Shown in pieces: positions 43,904 to 44,409 of a stretch of 44,409 nucleotides of DNA (position 1 is its first letter; each line of letters starts with the position of its first letter). Made by a program: the position numbers and the translations under genes. Source of the stretch: Chloroflexota bacterium (GTDB taxonomy: Bacteria > Chloroflexota > Anaerolineae > Anaerolineales > Anaerolineaceae). The notes beneath the pieces were generated by a model. It ran no database searches. It was not told the DNA's origin and saw only the letters and a program-made list of their open reading frames with translations. Location of the stretch: assembly GCA_021779955.1 (NCBI GenBank), contig JAJXZS010000024.1, positions 1-44,409 of the forward strand, written 5' to 3'.

Positions 43904-44235
43904 TTAACAAAAACGTCCGTCCCACTCAGGGACGGACGATGTTATATCCGCGGTGCCACCCAGGTTAAGCAGGTATCCATCTTACAAAAAACCCCGGAGA
44001 ATTGCCCGGGGATTGGTATGCCAGCTTCACTCTTTTCGAGTACGGCAGAAGTTCTGCTTATACTCTTTGCCCTGATAACGGTGGCAACTCCGTCGGCGGT
44101 TACAGGCTTACGCTTTCACCTCGCAACTCGAAGGTCCATTCATCTGTGCAGTGCGTGCAGGTTCACACCTCATCCTGCTCTCTGAAACGCCTGTGCCCAG
44201 ATTACTCGTCCTTGTCACAGCCTTATATTCAAGTT
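43904..44235 (-). ncRNA. T-box leader, specifier UGG (Trp)
   Basis: The leader of trpB2 on the minus strand. It contains in order the AGAGAGC element of stem I (44183-44177), the specifier UGG in GAATGGACC (44138-44136), and the T-box consensus GGGTGGCACCGCGG (43961-43948). The terminator stem GGGACGGACG/CGTCCGTCCC (43938-43929 with 43923-43914, read on the plus strand) ends with five T. The UGGC bulge fits a tRNA with discriminator G, as tRNA-Trp has. Uncharged tRNA-Trp would stabilise the antiterminator and turn on the gene. A second hairpin, CCCCGG/CCGGGG followed by six T (44011-43986), occupies the stem III position and itself looks like a terminator. Confidence 0.95.
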
Positions 44236-44241
44236 TATTTG

Positions 44242-44269
44242 ATTATAGGCAGACCTTGAGATTTGTCAA
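44242..44269 (-). promoter_or_regulatory. trpB2 promoter
   Basis: On the minus strand TTGACA (44269-44264), 16 bases, TATAAT (44247-44242). Both hexamers match consensus exactly, and the T-box starts where transcription should begin. Confidence 0.85.
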
Positions 44270-44275
44270 TAGCCT

Positions 44276-44341
44276 CGTATTAGTTCAGCTAAAATGTTAC
44301 TGAAATACCGTATTAGTTCACCTAAAATGTTACTGAAATAC
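44276..44341 (+). repeat. 33-bp tandem repeat, two copies
   Basis: Two adjacent 33-base copies (44276-44308 and 44309-44341) beginning CGTATTAGTTCA and ending AATGTTACTGAAATAC, differing at one base (G/C). A third, partial copy of the core AATGTTACTGA is at 44361-44371. Repeated short terminal motifs are known at the ends of IS21-like and Tn7-like elements, so this may be the left end of a mobile element that continues beyond the window. Confidence 0.7.
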
Positions 44342-44379
44342 AATCGTTAGGTCAAAAGATAATGTTACTGAGGCCAACG

Positions 44380-44409
44380 ATGTCCGAAACCGACCCGATG
44401 AATGTAGAC
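44380..44409 (+). CDS. Start of an open frame after the repeats
   Basis: ATG at 44380 begins MSETDPMNVD and runs off the window. A GAGG lies 8 bases upstream. Ten codons are too few to identify it; a transposase would fit the repeats, but this is a guess. Confidence 0.35.
   Translation, partial: MSETDPMNVD

Noticed and set aside
44276-44341. Two-copy tandem repeat considered as CRISPR
   Set aside because: The copies are directly adjacent with no spacers and there are no cas genes.

Overview
The window looks like chromosomal DNA of a Chloroflexota bacterium, probably class Anaerolineae. The grounds are indirect: an extracytoplasmic protein ending in three SLH repeats of the VTRAQMAVFLLKA type, several lipoproteins with Thr/Ala/Pro-rich linkers, a CIRCE-controlled groESL pair, a T-box leader, intrinsic terminators at most operon ends, and no outer-membrane export proteins such as Wza or LptD. 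No marker gene that settles taxonomy (rRNA, rpoB) is present.

Layout. (1) 1-1334: 3' part of a surface protein (choice-of-anchor Q region, IPT/TIG-like domain, three SLH repeats). It is followed by a decayed SLH tail (1446-1658) and a small two-helix membrane protein. (2) 2146-18966, minus strand: a long polysaccharide biosynthesis and export cluster reading away from an ABC exporter (Wzm permease 18079-18966, Wzt ATPase 16002-17270). It holds two hexapeptide acyltransferases, a methyltransferase, seven GT4 glycosyltransferases, an O-antigen-ligase/polymerase-like membrane protein, a sugar-nucleotide epimerase, a CapK-like adenylate-forming enzyme and a GT2 remnant before the terminator. Base composition is patchy: most glycosyltransferases are AT-rich, while the exporter core, the CapK-like gene and the polymerase are GC-richer, which suggests modular exchange. 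(3) 18967-19947: about 1 kb with no convincing gene but with a 21-bp palindrome and a promoter carrying a Gram-positive-type LexA box; then tRNA-Arg(UCG). (4) 20061-25695, minus: M28 peptidase lipoprotein and an ABC-2 exporter operon. (5) 25787-31183, minus: a BMP-family nucleoside-type ABC importer, with a terminator between the binding protein and the rest. (6) 31311-33384, minus: MFS transporter and trmD. (7) 33519-40074, plus: two paralogous membrane-anchored TPR proteins, groES-groEL, a PpiC lipoprotein and a membrane-anchored Thr/Pro-linker protein. (8) 40107-42362, minus: a large protein resembling DNA methylases with a zinc ribbon but a degraded catalytic motif. (9) 42466-44269, minus: TrpB2 behind a tryptophan-specific T-box. 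(10) 44276-44409: 33-bp tandem repeats and the first codons of an open frame, possibly the end of a mobile element.

How the genes work together. Region 2 should assemble a lipid-linked glycan in the cytoplasm, decorate it with acyl and methyl groups, and export it through Wzm/Wzt. No initiating phosphoglycosyltransferase and no sugar-nucleotide pathway beyond the one epimerase are in view, so those must lie elsewhere. Regions 5 and 9 are nutrient-linked: nucleoside uptake, and tryptophan synthesis controlled by uncharged tRNA-Trp. Region 7 is extracytoplasmic and cytoplasmic protein folding. Several promoters lie so close to their start codons (trmD, the first TPR gene, the PpiC gene) that leaderless transcripts are likely.
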